From JANMJD01 sp963847945 (GTDB lineage Bacteria > Actinomycetota > Acidimicrobiia > Acidimicrobiales > Ilumatobacteraceae): a stretch of DNA of 64,000 bases. Location: positions 1,628,280 to 1,692,279 of the forward strand of contig CAWKBX010000009.1 in assembly GCA_963847945.1 (NCBI GenBank). Direction: 5' to 3'. The position numbers were made by a program, and so were the translations under genes. This document shows positions 8,011-18,252 of this stretch, one piece after another. The notes under the pieces are model-generated. The model worked only from the letters and a program-made list of their open reading frames with translations, was not told the origin of the DNA and did not search any database. Each line of letters starts with the position of its first letter. Within the stretch, counting starts at the first letter, position 1.

Positions 8011-10197
8011 TCAGGTTCCTGCAGTCGGGAAGAAGCGCATCGCCCTGAGCAGCCGGTCGTCGGTCGGCAGCGGCTGCGGGCCCGACGGATAGCCGCTCTC
8101 GCGCAGGTAGTAGGCAACCAGCGCCGCATAGTCCGCCCGGGGCAGCGAGGCGGGCTTGTTGAGCGGCATAGCGCTCGAAATATAGCGAAACAGCGGCGAC
8201 GGCCCCCGCCTGCCCCACTTGGCGCGGAAGCTGGCGCCGACCTGCTCGTTGGCCTTGTGGCAGACCTGCATTTGGCCTTGTACACAGCCTCGCCCAGTTC
8301 GGCCTGCGCCGCGGTGTAGAGCCCGGTCCCCGGCGGCCCGGCCGCAACCGGCGGCGGCGCTGCGACTTGCGCCGCGGCCGGAAGTTCGGGATTCGTTGAG
8401 GATGGTGGGGGCGGCCACAGTCCCGCCTTCCTGCGCGTCCGCTGCATCGGGCAGCGCGAACACCCAGACCACCCCCGAACCCGACGAGAGGTAGGTGCCG
8501 GTCAGCGGCGCGAACGACGCAGTGGGCCCGGGGCGTCCGCCAGCGGTGACGGCGATGTACTGCCGCCCCCGCACCGTGAACGACACCGGCGCACCGGAAA
8601 TGTCGCCGTTGAGCCGGGTCTGCCACAGCAGTCGGCCATCCCGGTCGTCGAGCGCGAAGAACCGGCGATCGACCGTGCCGCCGAAGACGAGGCCCCCGGC
8701 CGTGGCGAGCGCCGAGGCGCTCATCGCCGCGCCGCCGGGCAGCCGGCGCGACCACGCACGCTTGCCGGTCTGCGCGTCGAAGGCGACGAATTCGCCGACA
8801 TAGTCGAACCCCGGCGCGCGGATCGCCTTGCCGCTGGTGCTGCCGACGGCCTGGCCTTCCTCGAAATCGAGGTCCTGGACCTTGGTGGTCATGCAGGTGT
8901 TGTTGATCCCGGAATAATACATCCCGGTTTGCGGGCTGTAGCTCGGCGCGTTGAGGTTGCGCGCGCCGTGGAGGTGCGGGCAGACCGTGAACACCTTGTC
9001 CGATCCGACATCGCCGGGGGTGGTAGCCATGGCCGGATCGGTGATCGGCCGGCCATCGGCAGTCCAGCCAGTGATGAATGTTTCGTAGGCGGTCGGGAAC
9101 GAGAACAGGTACTTGCCGGTCGCCCGGTCGAGCACCACGCCCCAGCCGTTCTTGCCGGTATGGATCAGCGCCTTGCGCAGTTTCCCGCCGACGGTGAGAT
9201 CGACCAGCATCGGCTCGAACGCCGAATCGCGGTCCCAGTTGTCGTTGGGGATGACCTGGAAGTGCCACCGGTAGCGCCCGGTCGCGGCGTCGAGCGCGAC
9301 GATCGAATTGCTGTAGAGCGCCTTGCCGGTGCCGCGCTGTCCCTCGATCCAAGGAGTAGGCTGCCCGGTGCCGAAATAGACCACGCCGAGTTCGGGATCA
9401 AAACTGGCGGTGTTCCACGGCGCCGCGCCCTTGGGCTCGAGGATGCTGCCGGCCCAGGTCTCATAGCCCGGATCACCCTTCTGCGGCGCGGTGTTGAAGG
9501 TCCACAGCAGCCGTCCGGTCGCTGCGTCATAGGCGCGGAACCGCCCGCGCGCAGTCCGGTCGCCGCCCGAATGGCCGAGGTATATCCGGCCGCCGGCGAC
9601 CAGCGGCGCGTGGTTGTGCCCCTCGCCGGTGTGGTAGTCGCCAGTCTTGACCTCCCACACCAGCTTGCCGGTCCGCGCGTCGATCGCCAGCAGATAGGAA
9701 TTGGCGGTGCCCCAGATGATATTGTCGCCATGAACCGCCACCCCGCGCGCCCGGCCATAGGCCTGCGAGATCGAAATATCCTTCGGAAATTCGCGGTCAT
9801 GAACCCACACGACATCGCCGGTGGCGGCATCGAAGGCGGTCAGCCGGCCCGTGCCTTCGGCGACATACATCAGTCCGTTGACCACCAGCGGGGTGAGCGC
9901 CCAGCGCCCGGCATCACGCATCGAGAACGACCAGACCGCACGAAGCTGCGCGACGTTCGACCGGTCGATCTGGGCCAGCGGCGAAAAACCGTTGACGTCG
10001 TTGGTGCGGCGATAGGATGCCCAGTCGCCTGGTTCCGGATGGAGCAGCCGCGCGTCGGTTACGGTGCGCCAGGGTTCCAGCCCGGCGGGTTGTGGTTCCT
10101 GTCTGGCCGGTTGTGGCTCCTGTCCGGTGACCACTGCGGGGATCGCGGCAGCCAGCAGGATCAGCCTCCGGATGGCGCGCCGCAGAGCCGGCTTCAT
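8011..10197 (-). CDS. PQQ-dependent quinohaemoprotein alcohol dehydrogenase (with cytochrome c domain)
   Basis: About 728 residues. An N-terminal signal segment (RLILLAAAIPAVVTG) leads into an eight-bladed propeller with repeated DAATGDVVW, DARTGKLVW, DAATGRLLW and DRATGKYLF blades typical of PQQ dehydrogenases. The C-terminal domain becomes a class I cytochrome c if two compensating shifts (about 8395 and 8276) are corrected: KAKC then CHKANEQ restores a CxxCH haem site, with AMPLNKP supplying the axial Met. This is the architecture of periplasmic type II alcohol dehydrogenases, which oxidise alcohols and pass electrons to the respiratory chain. ATG 10197 overlaps the upstream stop (ATGA), so translation is coupled to iorB. 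Confidence 0.82.
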   Translation of the reverse strand: MKPALRRAIRRLILLAAAIPAVVTGQEPQPARQEPQPAGLEPWRTVTDARLLHPEPGDWASYRRTNDVNGFSPLAQIDRSNVAQLRAVWSFSMRDAGRWALTPLVVNGLMYVAEGTGRLTAFDAATGDVVWVHDREFPKDISISQAYGRARGVAVHGDNIIWGTANSYLLAIDARTGKLVWEVKTGDYHTGEGHNHAPLVAGGRIYLGHSGGDRTARGRFRAYDAATGRLLWTFNTAPQKGDPGYETWAGSILEPKGAAPWNTASFDPELGVVYFGTGQPTPWIEGQRGTGKALYSNSIVALDAATGRYRWHFQVIPNDNWDRDSAFEPMLVDLTVGGKLRKALIHTGKNGWGVVLDRATGKYLFSFPTAYETFITGWTADGRPITDPAMATTPGDVGSDKVFTVCPHLHGARNLNAPSYSPQTGMYYSGINNTCMTTKVQDLDFEEGQAVGSTSGKAIRAPGFDYVGEFVAFDAQTGKRAWSRRLPGGAAMSASALATAGGLVFGGTVDRRFFALDDRDGRLLWQTRLNGDISGAPVSFTVRGRQYIAVTAGGRPGPTASFAPLTGTYLSSGSGVVWVFALPDAADAQEGGTVAAPTILNESRTSGRGASRSAAAGCGRAAGDRALHRGAGRTGRGCVQGQMQVCHKANEQVGASFRAKWGRRGPSPLFRYISSAMPLNKPASLPRADYAALVAYYLRESGYPSGPQPLPTDDRLLRAMRFFPTAGT

Positions 10198-12532
10198 GTC
10201 GACATGAGCGCCTTGACCGCATCGGGCCGCAGCGGCAGCCGCCGGGGAGCCTTGCCGGTGGCATCGAACACCGCGCCGACGATCGCCGGGGCAGCAAGTG
10301 CGTTGGCGGCTTCGGAGCCCTGCCCGTAGATCCCGGTTTCGGGCCGGGCGATGATCACCACCTTGACCGGCGGCGCTTCGGCCATGGTCAGGATCGGATA
10401 GGTCGCCCAGTCGGTCGAGGTGATCGCGCTCTGGTCGAAGGTTACTTCCTCGTGGAGCGCCTGGCTGACTCCCATCAGGCAGCCGGCCTCGGCCTGGCGC
10501 CTGAGCTGCAGCGGGTTCACGACGATGCCGGGATCGACCACCAGCGTGATCCGCTCGACCTTGATCTCGCCGGTTGTCCGGGGTGATCGCGACATGCGCC
10601 GCGCAGGCCCAGTAGGCATTGGCGCGGAACATCAGCGACATGCCCCGGCCGCGCACCACCGTATCGCCGGCAGCGGAAGCCGCCGGGGCGGGTGACTTGC
10701 GGCTGTCCCAGCCCGATTCGTCGCGCAGCCGTTCGAGCAGCTGCCTGACCCGCGGCTCTTTCACATGGTCGATGCGGAACTGGAGCGCGTCGGTACCGGC
10801 AAGCGCCGCCGCCTCGTTGATGGCGCAGTTCCCGCGGGAAGTTCTGCTGGTACTGCACCGGCGTGCGCATGCTGTGATCGCGCAGGCCGATCGCGATCGG
10901 CGATTCGCGCTCGCCCATCTGCCAGGTGCGCGTGGCCCTGTTCCTTGACGTTGGCGACTCCGCGTGTAGAGCCACTGGTCGGCAATCCGGTTACTCGGCG
11001 CGGTGGACACCGTCCTTGTTGGCGAGCCCCGGTGCCGCAATCACCGGCAGGTTGGCCAGCGCCGCACCGACCAGACGATCGTCCTGCGACGGCGGAGCGA
11101 AATGATCGACCTGGTACGAGAGCATGCGCCCGTCGGCACCGATCCCGATCGTGATGTCGGAAATGCTGGTGGGCGACTGGGTCGACCATTGCATGTCCTC
11201 GGCGCGCATCCACTGCACCCGCACCGGCTTGCCGACCGCCCGCGCCAGGAGCACGGCCTGGTCCTCGGCCCCCGAATTTCCGCCGTTCGACCGGCCATAG
11301 TGGCCCGATCCGGGATAGGATGCGGACAATGACCCGGTCCTCTGCCGCGCCCAGCATCAAGGCGAGTCCGGCGCGCAGGGACTGCGGGATGCTGGGTGCT
11401 GGTGTGGACGGTCACCGCACCGTCCGCCGCCACTTCGGCGACCGCTATCGACGGCCCGATCGGCGCGTGCTTGTGGTAAGGCATGTGATAGGTCGCCGAA
11501 TGGGTCTTGACCGGTGTGGCGGTCGATACGTCGCCGGCATTGGCACCGCCTTTGGTGACCGGGACCGCGCTCCAGTCGGCCTTCTTGCGCAAGTGGTCGA
11601 ACAGCTTGTCACTGCCGGGAAGCCCTTTCCATGCAGTCCATCTGGTACCGCCCGCCACCTGCTGCGAGGCCTGGATCGCTTCCCATTCGGTCGGCGCGAC
11701 CACTCCGACGAAATTGCCGACGACCACGACCCGCGCGTTCGGGAAGGCCTTGGTATCGAGCCGCCCGGCGCGCACCAGCTTCGATCCCAGCGTGGCCGGC
11801 ATGCACCGCCCGCCCGTGCAGCATCCCCGGAACCGTAACGTCGGTCACCCAGGTGGTCTTACCGGTGACCTTGGGCGCGATGCTGCGGTTGGCGATCGGC
11901 TTGCCGACGATCGTATAGGCCGAAACCGGCTTGAGCGGCGGATTGCCATCGACCACCATTCCGCCGAAATCGGTCGGGTTGCCCCGCACCGGGATCGCCA
12001 GCGCGAGGTCCTGTCCTTTGACCAGTTCGCCGTAAGTGACCGACTTGCCGCCGCCGGAGACCACGCCATCGGCGACGCTCACCTGCGCGCGCGGCACGCC
12101 GAGATGCGTCGCGGCAAGGTCGAGCAAGGCCTCGCGGGTATAGGCTGCGGCCTTGCGCAGGTTCATCGCATTGGTCCGCAGCAGCCCGAAGGTGCCGCCG
12201 CCATCCGGAGTTCGGTCGGTATCGCCGCTGACCACGCCGGTGATCGCCGCGAACGGCACGTAGAGTTCCTCGGCGATGATCTGCGGATAGGCCGTGTAGA
12301 TCGTGCTCTGGCCGAAATCGCATTTGCCGGTGTGATAGACGATGGTGTTGTCTGCTTTGATCTCGAACCAGGATGCGGACAGCGACGCGTCGGGCGAACC
12401 AGTACCGGCCGCACGGGCCTTGCCCACCGGCAGCCCGAGCGAGACCGCGAGCACGCCTCCGGCCGCCATGAACCCGCGTCGGCTGAGGCGGGCCTCGGCG
12501 GCGAGCTGCCCGGAACGGTTGTCGCTGTTCAT
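10194..12532 (-). pseudogene. iorB: Molybdenum hydroxylase large subunit, isoquinoline 1-oxidoreductase beta type, frameshifted
   Basis: ATG 12532 overlaps the stop of the small subunit. The N-terminus has a twin-arginine signal, LSRRGFMAAGGVLAVSLGLP (residues about 16-35), as in periplasmic IorB/nicotinate-type enzymes. Further motifs are IAEELYVPFAAITGVVSGDT, TPDGGGTFGLL, TYGELVKGQ, and in other frames GGNSGAEDQAVLLARAVGKP and ERITLVVDPGIVVNPLQLR. These belong to the molybdopterin-binding xanthine dehydrogenase family, which hydroxylates heterocycles or oxidises aldehydes. Breaks lie near 11815, 11395, 11300, 10975, 10830 and 10590. The reconstructed length of about 775 residues is normal for the family. 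It ends in an ATGA overlap with the PQQ dehydrogenase. The exact substrate cannot be told. Confidence 0.72.
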
Positions 12533-13060
12533 CACGCCGCTCCCTTCGCGTTCATCAGAGTCGAGGCCCGATGGATACCGTCTCGATATCGCGCCGTAGC
12601 TGCCGCAACGGCACAAGTGCGGCGACGGCCCCGAAGTGGTCAGCGCCTCGTTGATATCGCCGTCCGACGGGCTGGCGTTGCGCTCGAGCAGTTCGGTCGC
12701 CTTCATCATCATGCCGAAATGGCAGAACCCGCATTGCGGAACCTGCTCGTCGATCCAGGCCTGCTGCACAGGGTGAAGCGTAGCGGCGGCGGCATCGCCG
12801 GATAGCCCTGCGCGCTTCGCCCAGCGGTCCGCCAGCCCATCGACCGTGGTCACTTCCTTTCCGGCAGCCTCGGAGACCGGTGTGACGCAGGCGCGCACTT
12901 CCTCGCCGTCAAGCAGGACCGAGCAAGCGCCGCACTGCGCCAGCCCGCAGCCGAACTTCACGCTCATCACACCGAGTTCGCCCCGCAACACGTAGAGCAG
13001 CGGGGTCTCCGCCGGTGCCTTGACCTCGCGCTTCGCACCGTTGATCGAAAGGCTCAACAT
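12532..13060 (-). CDS. iorA: (2Fe-2S)-binding small subunit of molybdenum hydroxylase
   Basis: MLSLSINGAKREVKAPAETP opens a ferredoxin-like domain with the first cluster motif CGLAQCGACSVLLDG (about residue 38) and the second cluster motif CGFCHFG ... CRCGSYG (about residues 100-145). Electrons from the molybdenum site pass through these two clusters. As written, the frame runs into the large subunit; one extra base near 12590 explains this, since the other frame gives RDGIHRASTLMNAKGAA and a TGA that shares its A with the ATG of iorB. A GGAGAG ribosome site precedes ATG 13060. The promoter region upstream holds a perfect inverted repeat (13131-13154). Confidence 0.85.
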
Positions 13061-13130
13061 GTCTTCTCTCCGTCACAGCGGCATATACCCGGTCCGCAAT
13101 CAGATCGAGGGTCCGGCCATCAGCGCTCAA

Positions 13131-13154
13131 AAATGTTCGGAAATACGAACATTT
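13131..13154. promoter_or_regulatory. Perfect inverted repeat, putative operator of the iorA operon
   Basis: AAATGTTCG-GAAATA-CGAACATTT has nine-base perfect arms around a six-base spacer. It lies 71-94 bases before the iorA start in an AT-rich stretch (13125-13185) inside an otherwise GC-rich intergenic gap. The core TGTTCG-N6-CGAACA recurs, less perfectly, before the genes at 2906 and 22659. The remainder of the 13061-13381 gap shows no gene. Confidence 0.6.
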
Positions 13155-13381
13155 AACCGCATATTGAAAATAATTGGAAAACTGCAATCCGTCAAGGATC
13201 GTCCCGGCAAGTCGCCGATAATTCGAATCCGCCCGACAGGCACGAATTTCCATCCTGAAACTAACGGGTCGCGCAGGCTAAGCTGGCGGAGTCATCGAGC
13301 GAGCCTGACCCCCGGTATTTCGGCCACGGACCCTCGCAGCATAGCCGATCGCCTTTGATCCGGTAGATGCCGGCGGCCTGT

Positions 13382-16294
13382 TCAGAACCGGGCGCGGATT
13401 CCGAAGCGGAACTGCCTGCCGAGAAAATCGTACAGCTCGGTCCGGGTCGGCACGAAGAAGTAGGCGAAAGCCACGGTCGGTGCGTTGGGAATGATCGGCG
13501 GCTTCCGGTTCAGCACATTGTCGACGGCGACATAGGCCTGGATCTTGTTGCCGCTGTCGATGAAGTAATTGGCGCGCAGATCGAGATAGGCGACCGCCGG
13601 TACCTTGTTGTCATCGACGTCCCTTGGTCCCCAGGTCGTGTTGAGCTTGCCGGAACCGATGGTGCGGACCTGGGCAGTCGCGCCCATCCGCTCGCCCTTG
13701 TAGCTCAGCGTAAAGGTCGAGCGGAACTTGTTCGGCCCGGCGAACGTGCTGTTCAGGCTGTTGATCGGGCGCTGCACCGTCCCAAGCGCATCGGTGCTGA
13801 GCTTGGTAATGTAGTTCCCGAGGACCGTGAAGTTCATGGAACCGCCAAGCGCATCGAAACGGTAATCGAGCTGGAAGTCGATCCCGGCGGTCTTTAGCGA
13901 CGCCGCGTTCACGGGGCCGACCAGCAGACCGGTCAGGACATTGCTGGCGTTGCGCTGGACCAGCGCGCAGAAATTCTGGTTGCCGGCGGCGCAGTTCCGA
14001 AGAACCTGATCCGCGGTCGGCGTGACCAGCGCATCGCGGATGTTGATCGCATAATAGTCCACCGAGGCGTTCAGGCCCGGCATGAAACCCGGGGTGAGAA
14101 CAATTCCGGTGGTAAAGGTCTCGGCCTTTTCCGGCTTCAGGTTGCGATTGCCCGCGATCAGCGTGGTGATGCTGGTCGTGGCGTTGGTCACCGGATCGAT
14201 CACGACCTGCGCCTGCGATGCGCCCGGATCGAACAGGTCGAGCAGCGACGGCTGGCGGATATCGCGTGACCACGTGGCGCGGATGCGGACGTCGTCGATG
14301 ATCTGGCTGACGGCCCCGACCTTCCACGCCGAAACACTGCCGCTCGAGCTGTAGTGGATGAAATCGGAACGCGCCGTTGAGATCGAGCGAACGGACGAAC
14401 CCGTCCTTGACCAGTGGCACGCCGATTTCGCCAAAACCCTCAATGCTGTCTTGCGTGACCTGGATGAACTGCCGGTTGCTGAGCGTATAGGCACGCGCAT
14501 AGGACAGCGGGTCGGCGGTCTGGAGCAGCAAGTCCTTGCGGTAATCGACGCCGAACGCCGTCGCCACCGGACCCGCCCAGGTCGAGAACGGCTCACCGCG
14601 CAGGGCGGCGCTTGCCGTCCACTGCGTGAAATAGAGGTCGGTCATCATGCCGGTGCCGTCGCTGGTGCCCTGTATCCACGCTATCGCTGCTGGATCGGCG
14701 ACGCCGACGCCGAGCACGTTGAGCGGGAGGCAGCCGTTGCCGGGGGAGGTCAGGCGGGAACGGCAGACGATCGTGCCAACCGGCAGGCCAGAGGTTCCGA
14801 CGTTGGCCGCACTGACCCTGACTGCATCGGTGGCAAGGTCGTAGCGCGCGGTGATCGGGTTGCCCCGGATGACTGAATGGCGGTGAACGACCGAGTGCTG
14901 GCCATCGATGTTCCACTTCCATTCGCCCAGCATCGAGAGCGAACCGTTGAGCGAGGCGACCTGGCGGGACAGCGTGCGATCGCTGTCGCCGTTCCAGTTG
15001 CCGACGCCATAGGCCGTTGGCTCGTCGCCGTTGGCGATGATGGCATTGTTCGTGTTCGTGGTGCTGAGCAGGAACGAGGTTATCGGCACAGGCAATGCCG
15101 CCATCCGGGCGACGATTGATGGATCGAGATAGGGATTGTCGATGCGGATGGTCACGTTGTTGTTGCGGGCATAGCTCGGCCCGTTGGTGTTGCTCTTGGT
15201 CTTCCCGTAATTGAGCTCGAAGTTGAAGGTTACGTCGCTGGTCAGTTCATAGCTGAAATGCCCGAACAGGTTCAACGCGCGCATCGGCGTGGTCAGGTTG
15301 TGGGCCTGGCCGTTGAACACCGGGTTGGCGAAAGTCCCGCCACTGTTCAGCGTGCCGGTGACATTGCCGAAGTCGAACGGTGCCGGAGTGCCGCTGCCGA
15401 CGAACTGGGTGCCGCGGAGGGGGCCGCTGGTGATCAGGCCGCCCTGGGTGGCGTTGACCATGCCGACCCTGGCGTGGATCAGCCGAGGTTCGGTGTTGGT
15501 TGCGGTCCAGGCCGGATTGTTGATCAGGCCCTGGTTGGCGAACCAGTCGGTTTCGGTGGGGATCACCCGGTCCGGGCTGTAGAGGTATGATCCGCTCAGG
15601 ATGAGATGGCCGCGGTCGCCGAGCTTCAGGCCGAACGAAACCTCGCCCTTGGCCTGCTGGCGGGTGCCGTCTTCGTTGGTGGCGCCTTCGGCGTGGACGG
15701 CGAGCCCGGTGAACTGCCTGTTGAGGATGACGTTGACCACGCCCGAGACTGCGTCGGAACCCCAGGCCGCCGAGGCGCCGCCGGTCACTACGTCGATCCG
15801 CTGGACCAGCGTTGAGGGCAGCAGGTTGAGATCCGAGCCGCCGCCTTCGGCAGACGGTGCGACGCGGATTCCGTCGAACAGGACCAGGGTCCTGGCCACG
15901 CCGAGATTGCGCAGGTTGATCAGGCTCAGCCCGGCGGTGTTGGCGCTGAGCGACTGGGTGCCGAGCCCCGAGTTGGCGGACTGGCTGGGTCCGACTGCGG
16001 GGAAGTCGCCATGACCGACGCAAGGTCGGTCTTGTTGTCACGTTCGAGCTTTTCCGCCGTGATCACCGAAACCGGAGTCGGTTGCTGATAGCCGTTTATT
16101 TGAAGGCGCGTGCCGGTGACGATGATGCCTTCCTCGTCGTTCGATGGCGCAGACTGTTCAGGATCACTGGATGTTGCCGGCACCCCCTGCCGGGTCGTGT
16201 CCTGGGCCTGCGCCGCGTTGATGACGAACAACGATGCCGCCGAAGCCATCAAAGCCCGCTGCGAAAATGCCCTGCCGTTGCGCAAGATCCGCAT
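13382..16294 (-). CDS. TonB-dependent outer membrane receptor (two frameshifts)
   Basis: The start ATG 16294 follows GGGGAGGATTT. A signal peptide ends at AAQAQD. The TonB box region reads EGIIVTGTRLQ. The plug domain has GVARTLVLFDGIRVAP and the conserved VQRIDVVTGGASAAWGSDAV with VVNVILNRQF. The barrel ends in a terminal Phe (FRFGIRARF), as outer membrane proteins require. The reconstructed length is about 970 residues. Breaks occur near 16000 and 14370. It resembles the receptor at 52835-55762 in length and plug sequence, so the two are paralogues. It lies beside two exported esterases, consistent with uptake of an ester or its products using TonB energy. Confidence 0.85.
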
Positions 16295-16369
16295 AAATCC
16301 TCCCCTTGAGCAGGCTCCGTTTCGCCGGTTTGCACTTTCGGCAACACTGCCCGGCGGGAGCTTGTGAAC

Positions 16370-16419
16370 CAAGGTCGGACCATTGGCGACTCGCTAGTCG
16401 ATGTCAAGGTCGGACCATT
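16370..16419. promoter_or_regulatory. Two direct copies of a GGTC-N-GACC operator-like site
   Basis: CAAGGTCGGACCATT occurs at 16370-16384 and again at 16405-16419, 35 bases apart. On the strand of the downstream receptor gene each reads AATGGTCCGACCTTG, whose core TGGTCCGACC equals the core of the FadR/GntR-type operator. The copies lie 76-125 bases before the TonB receptor start at 16294. Between them is a short dyad, GACT-CGCT-AGTC. No GntR-family gene is seen in the window. Confidence 0.55.
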
Positions 16420-16474
16420 TGAGCAGCGCTGAGAAATAGCCGTCTGCGGGGCCTTCGGGCGGGCCGGGACCTGC

Positions 16475-18154
16475 TTATGCGGTGAAGCGCATTAGCGGCC
16501 CCGCCTGAATCTTGTAGACCGGCTGATCGAGCAGCGTATCGGCAACCCGTCTTTCGGCATCGAGATAGCCGTCGAAGACCTTGCTTCGACGGTTGACCAC
16601 CATCGTCGCCTTCCGCCCCAACTCATAGGCCGGCCACGCGGGCATCGCCCGGTTGGCGGGATTTCCGGCCCGGGCGAACGCCACGAAGGCAGACATCAGC
16701 GCGTGCGACACGCGCGGTGCCGATTTGTCATTCCCGATCATCGAGGGCGCGTTGGCAGTGTTGGCGAACGCGAACGGAATATCGACGGTGTGCGGCGATT
16801 TCCAGATGCCCTGATCGACCGGTATCTGCCAGCCAAAGTTGTACAGCCAGACCGGGGCCTTCCGCGCCGCAGCCTTGGCCTCGGCACCGGGCAGCATCCT
16901 CGCCCTGAAGATCAGATCGGTGGTGAGCGCAGCAAGAACATCGTAGGGTATGCGCCCCGGAACCGCATCGCGGTAGGCTTGGTAAACGCCGCCGGCCATT
17001 GCCGCCTCCATTCCGAACTGCCGCGCGATCCGGTCGGTCACCTGAGCCGGCGTCACGGTCAGGTTGCGCTTGTCGCGCCCGAGCCAGAAGGTCAATTCGG
17101 TCTCGGTCGTTCCCATCAGCATCGGCACCGATCCATGCAGCGCAATGGCTTCGGCGGTCATCGCTCCGTGCGGAATATGGCGTCCGTCGATCACCGGCCT
17201 GAAATCATCGACACCCAGCGCTGCCACGGCTTTGCGGTGGGCCTCGCGCAGTTGCGCCGCCGGAACCGACTGGAGCCGGCGCAGGTCGCCCTTGCCCAAA
17301 TTGAGGTCGCGCAGGATCAGGTCGGCGACCGGCACCCTGGCTTCTGCGCTGCCGATGCCATATCCGGTCGGGCCGCTCATGTTGACGGCCCGGTGAAGCA
17401 GACCCTGCGCGCCCGGCATGATCATCAGCGTCGCGATCTTCGAGCCGCCGCCCGACTGGCCGAACAGCAGCACCCGGCCTGGGTCACCGCCGAATGCCTC
17501 GATGTTTTCCCGCACCCATTTCAACGCGGCGATCAGGTCCAGCTGGCCGGCATTGCCGGCATCGGCAAAGTCCGCGTCGAGATGGCCCAGCGAGAGATAG
17601 CCGAGTGCGTTGAGCCGGTGATTGACCGTCACCACGACGACATCGCCAAGCCGGGCAAGGTTGTTCCCGTCGAGCGCCGGCCCGTCGCCCGCTCCGCTGC
17701 GGAAACCCCCGCCGTGGATGTAGAGCATGACCGGGCGGCGGGCGCTGCGATCGAGATCGCGGGTCCAGACGTTGAGCACGCAGCAATTTTCGCTGTAGGT
17801 GCCCGGCCTGCTGTACCACGAGAACCAATCGGTCGGCGAGGTTTGCGCTTCGATGCCGCCGGTTTCCTGCGCGCTGCGATCGCCGAACCTTGTCGCGTCG
17901 CGAATTCCCGCCCACGATTCGACCGGGCGCGGTGCCATAAAGCGGTTGGGACCTCCGGTATCGGCGGCATAGGGAATGCCCTTGAAACTCAGCGTGGTGC
18001 CCGAGCGAACCCCGCGCAGCTTGCCGCTTGCCGTCTCGGCGACCGTATCGGACCGCCCCCGGCCTAAAGCGGGGGCCGCGACCAGCGGCACGGCAAGGGC
18101 AATCCCGGCGCTGGCGAAGAATTGCCGACGGGTCTTGGCCGAAAGGACGTCCAT
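16475..18154 (-). CDS. Type B carboxylesterase, Tat-type signal
   Basis: 559 residues from ATG 18154, which follows GGAG by eight bases. The signal TRRQFFASAGIALAVPLVAA points to Tat export. Type B carboxylesterase features: GIPYAAD, ENCCVLNVWT (the usual EDCL-N/D-VW position), oxyanion loop HGGGFRSG, nucleophile elbow GQSGGGSK (Ser near residue 218), the acidic region DDFRPVIDGRHIP, and the catalytic His in WKSPHTVDIPFAF. It hydrolyses carboxylic esters, probably in the periplasm. Its homologue is directly upstream (18253-19908), and a TonB receptor follows downstream on the same strand. The leader contains a strong hairpin at 18179-18206. Confidence 0.88.
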   Translation of the reverse strand: MDVLSAKTRRQFFASAGIALAVPLVAAPALGRGRSDTVAETASGKLRGVRSGTTLSFKGIPYAADTGGPNRFMAPRPVESWAGIRDATRFGDRSAQETGGIEAQTSPTDWFSWYSRPGTYSENCCVLNVWTRDLDRSARRPVMLYIHGGGFRSGAGDGPALDGNNLARLGDVVVVTVNHRLNALGYLSLGHLDADFADAGNAGQLDLIAALKWVRENIEAFGGDPGRVLLFGQSGGGSKIATLMIMPGAQGLLHRAVNMSGPTGYGIGSAEARVPVADLILRDLNLGKGDLRRLQSVPAAQLREAHRKAVAALGVDDFRPVIDGRHIPHGAMTAEAIALHGSVPMLMGTTETELTFWLGRDKRNLTVTPAQVTDRIARQFGMEAAMAGGVYQAYRDAVPGRIPYDVLAALTTDLIFRARMLPGAEAKAAARKAPVWLYNFGWQIPVDQGIWKSPHTVDIPFAFANTANAPSMIGNDKSAPRVSHALMSAFVAFARAGNPANRAMPAWPAYELGRKATMVVNRRSKVFDGYLDAERRVADTLLDQPVYKIQAGPLMRFTA

Positions 18155-18178
18155 GTAATTACTCCCGAGCACGCATCG

Positions 18179-18206
18179 GCGTCCCCGGATCGGGGACGCT
18201 TTTTTT
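18179..18206 (+). terminator. Hairpin followed by seven T, plus-strand orientation
   Basis: GCGTCCCCG-GAT-CGGGGACGC (18179-18199) forms a nine-pair stem with a three-base loop, followed by T at 18200-18206. This is a textbook intrinsic terminator for plus-strand transcription. Both flanking genes are on the minus strand, so it would stop antisense transcription. On the minus strand the same DNA gives A7 followed by the hairpin, 25-46 bases before the esterase start. Confidence 0.6.
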
Positions 18207-18252
18207 CCAGATATTGGCCCAATCCAGCCCCGGGGCCGGCCAGGGTCTGACG

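Noticed and set aside
8929..10329. A 466-codon plus-strand frame opposite the PQQ dehydrogenase
   Set aside because: The minus strand carries the propeller repeats of the PQQ enzyme; the plus frame shows no domain and no suitable start.
11609..13060. Continuous frame joining the iron-sulfur subunit to the molybdenum subunit as a natural fusion
   Set aside because: One extra base near 12590 explains it: the alternative frame ends with a typical small-subunit C-terminus and a TGATG overlap with a proper Tat-signal start.
16703..18067. A 454-codon plus-strand frame opposite the carboxylesterase
   Set aside because: It is a shadow frame; the catalytic motifs are all on the minus strand.
18179..18206. 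Terminator of the esterase gene at 18253-19908
   Set aside because: The T run follows the stem on the plus strand, whereas that gene is transcribed on the minus strand.
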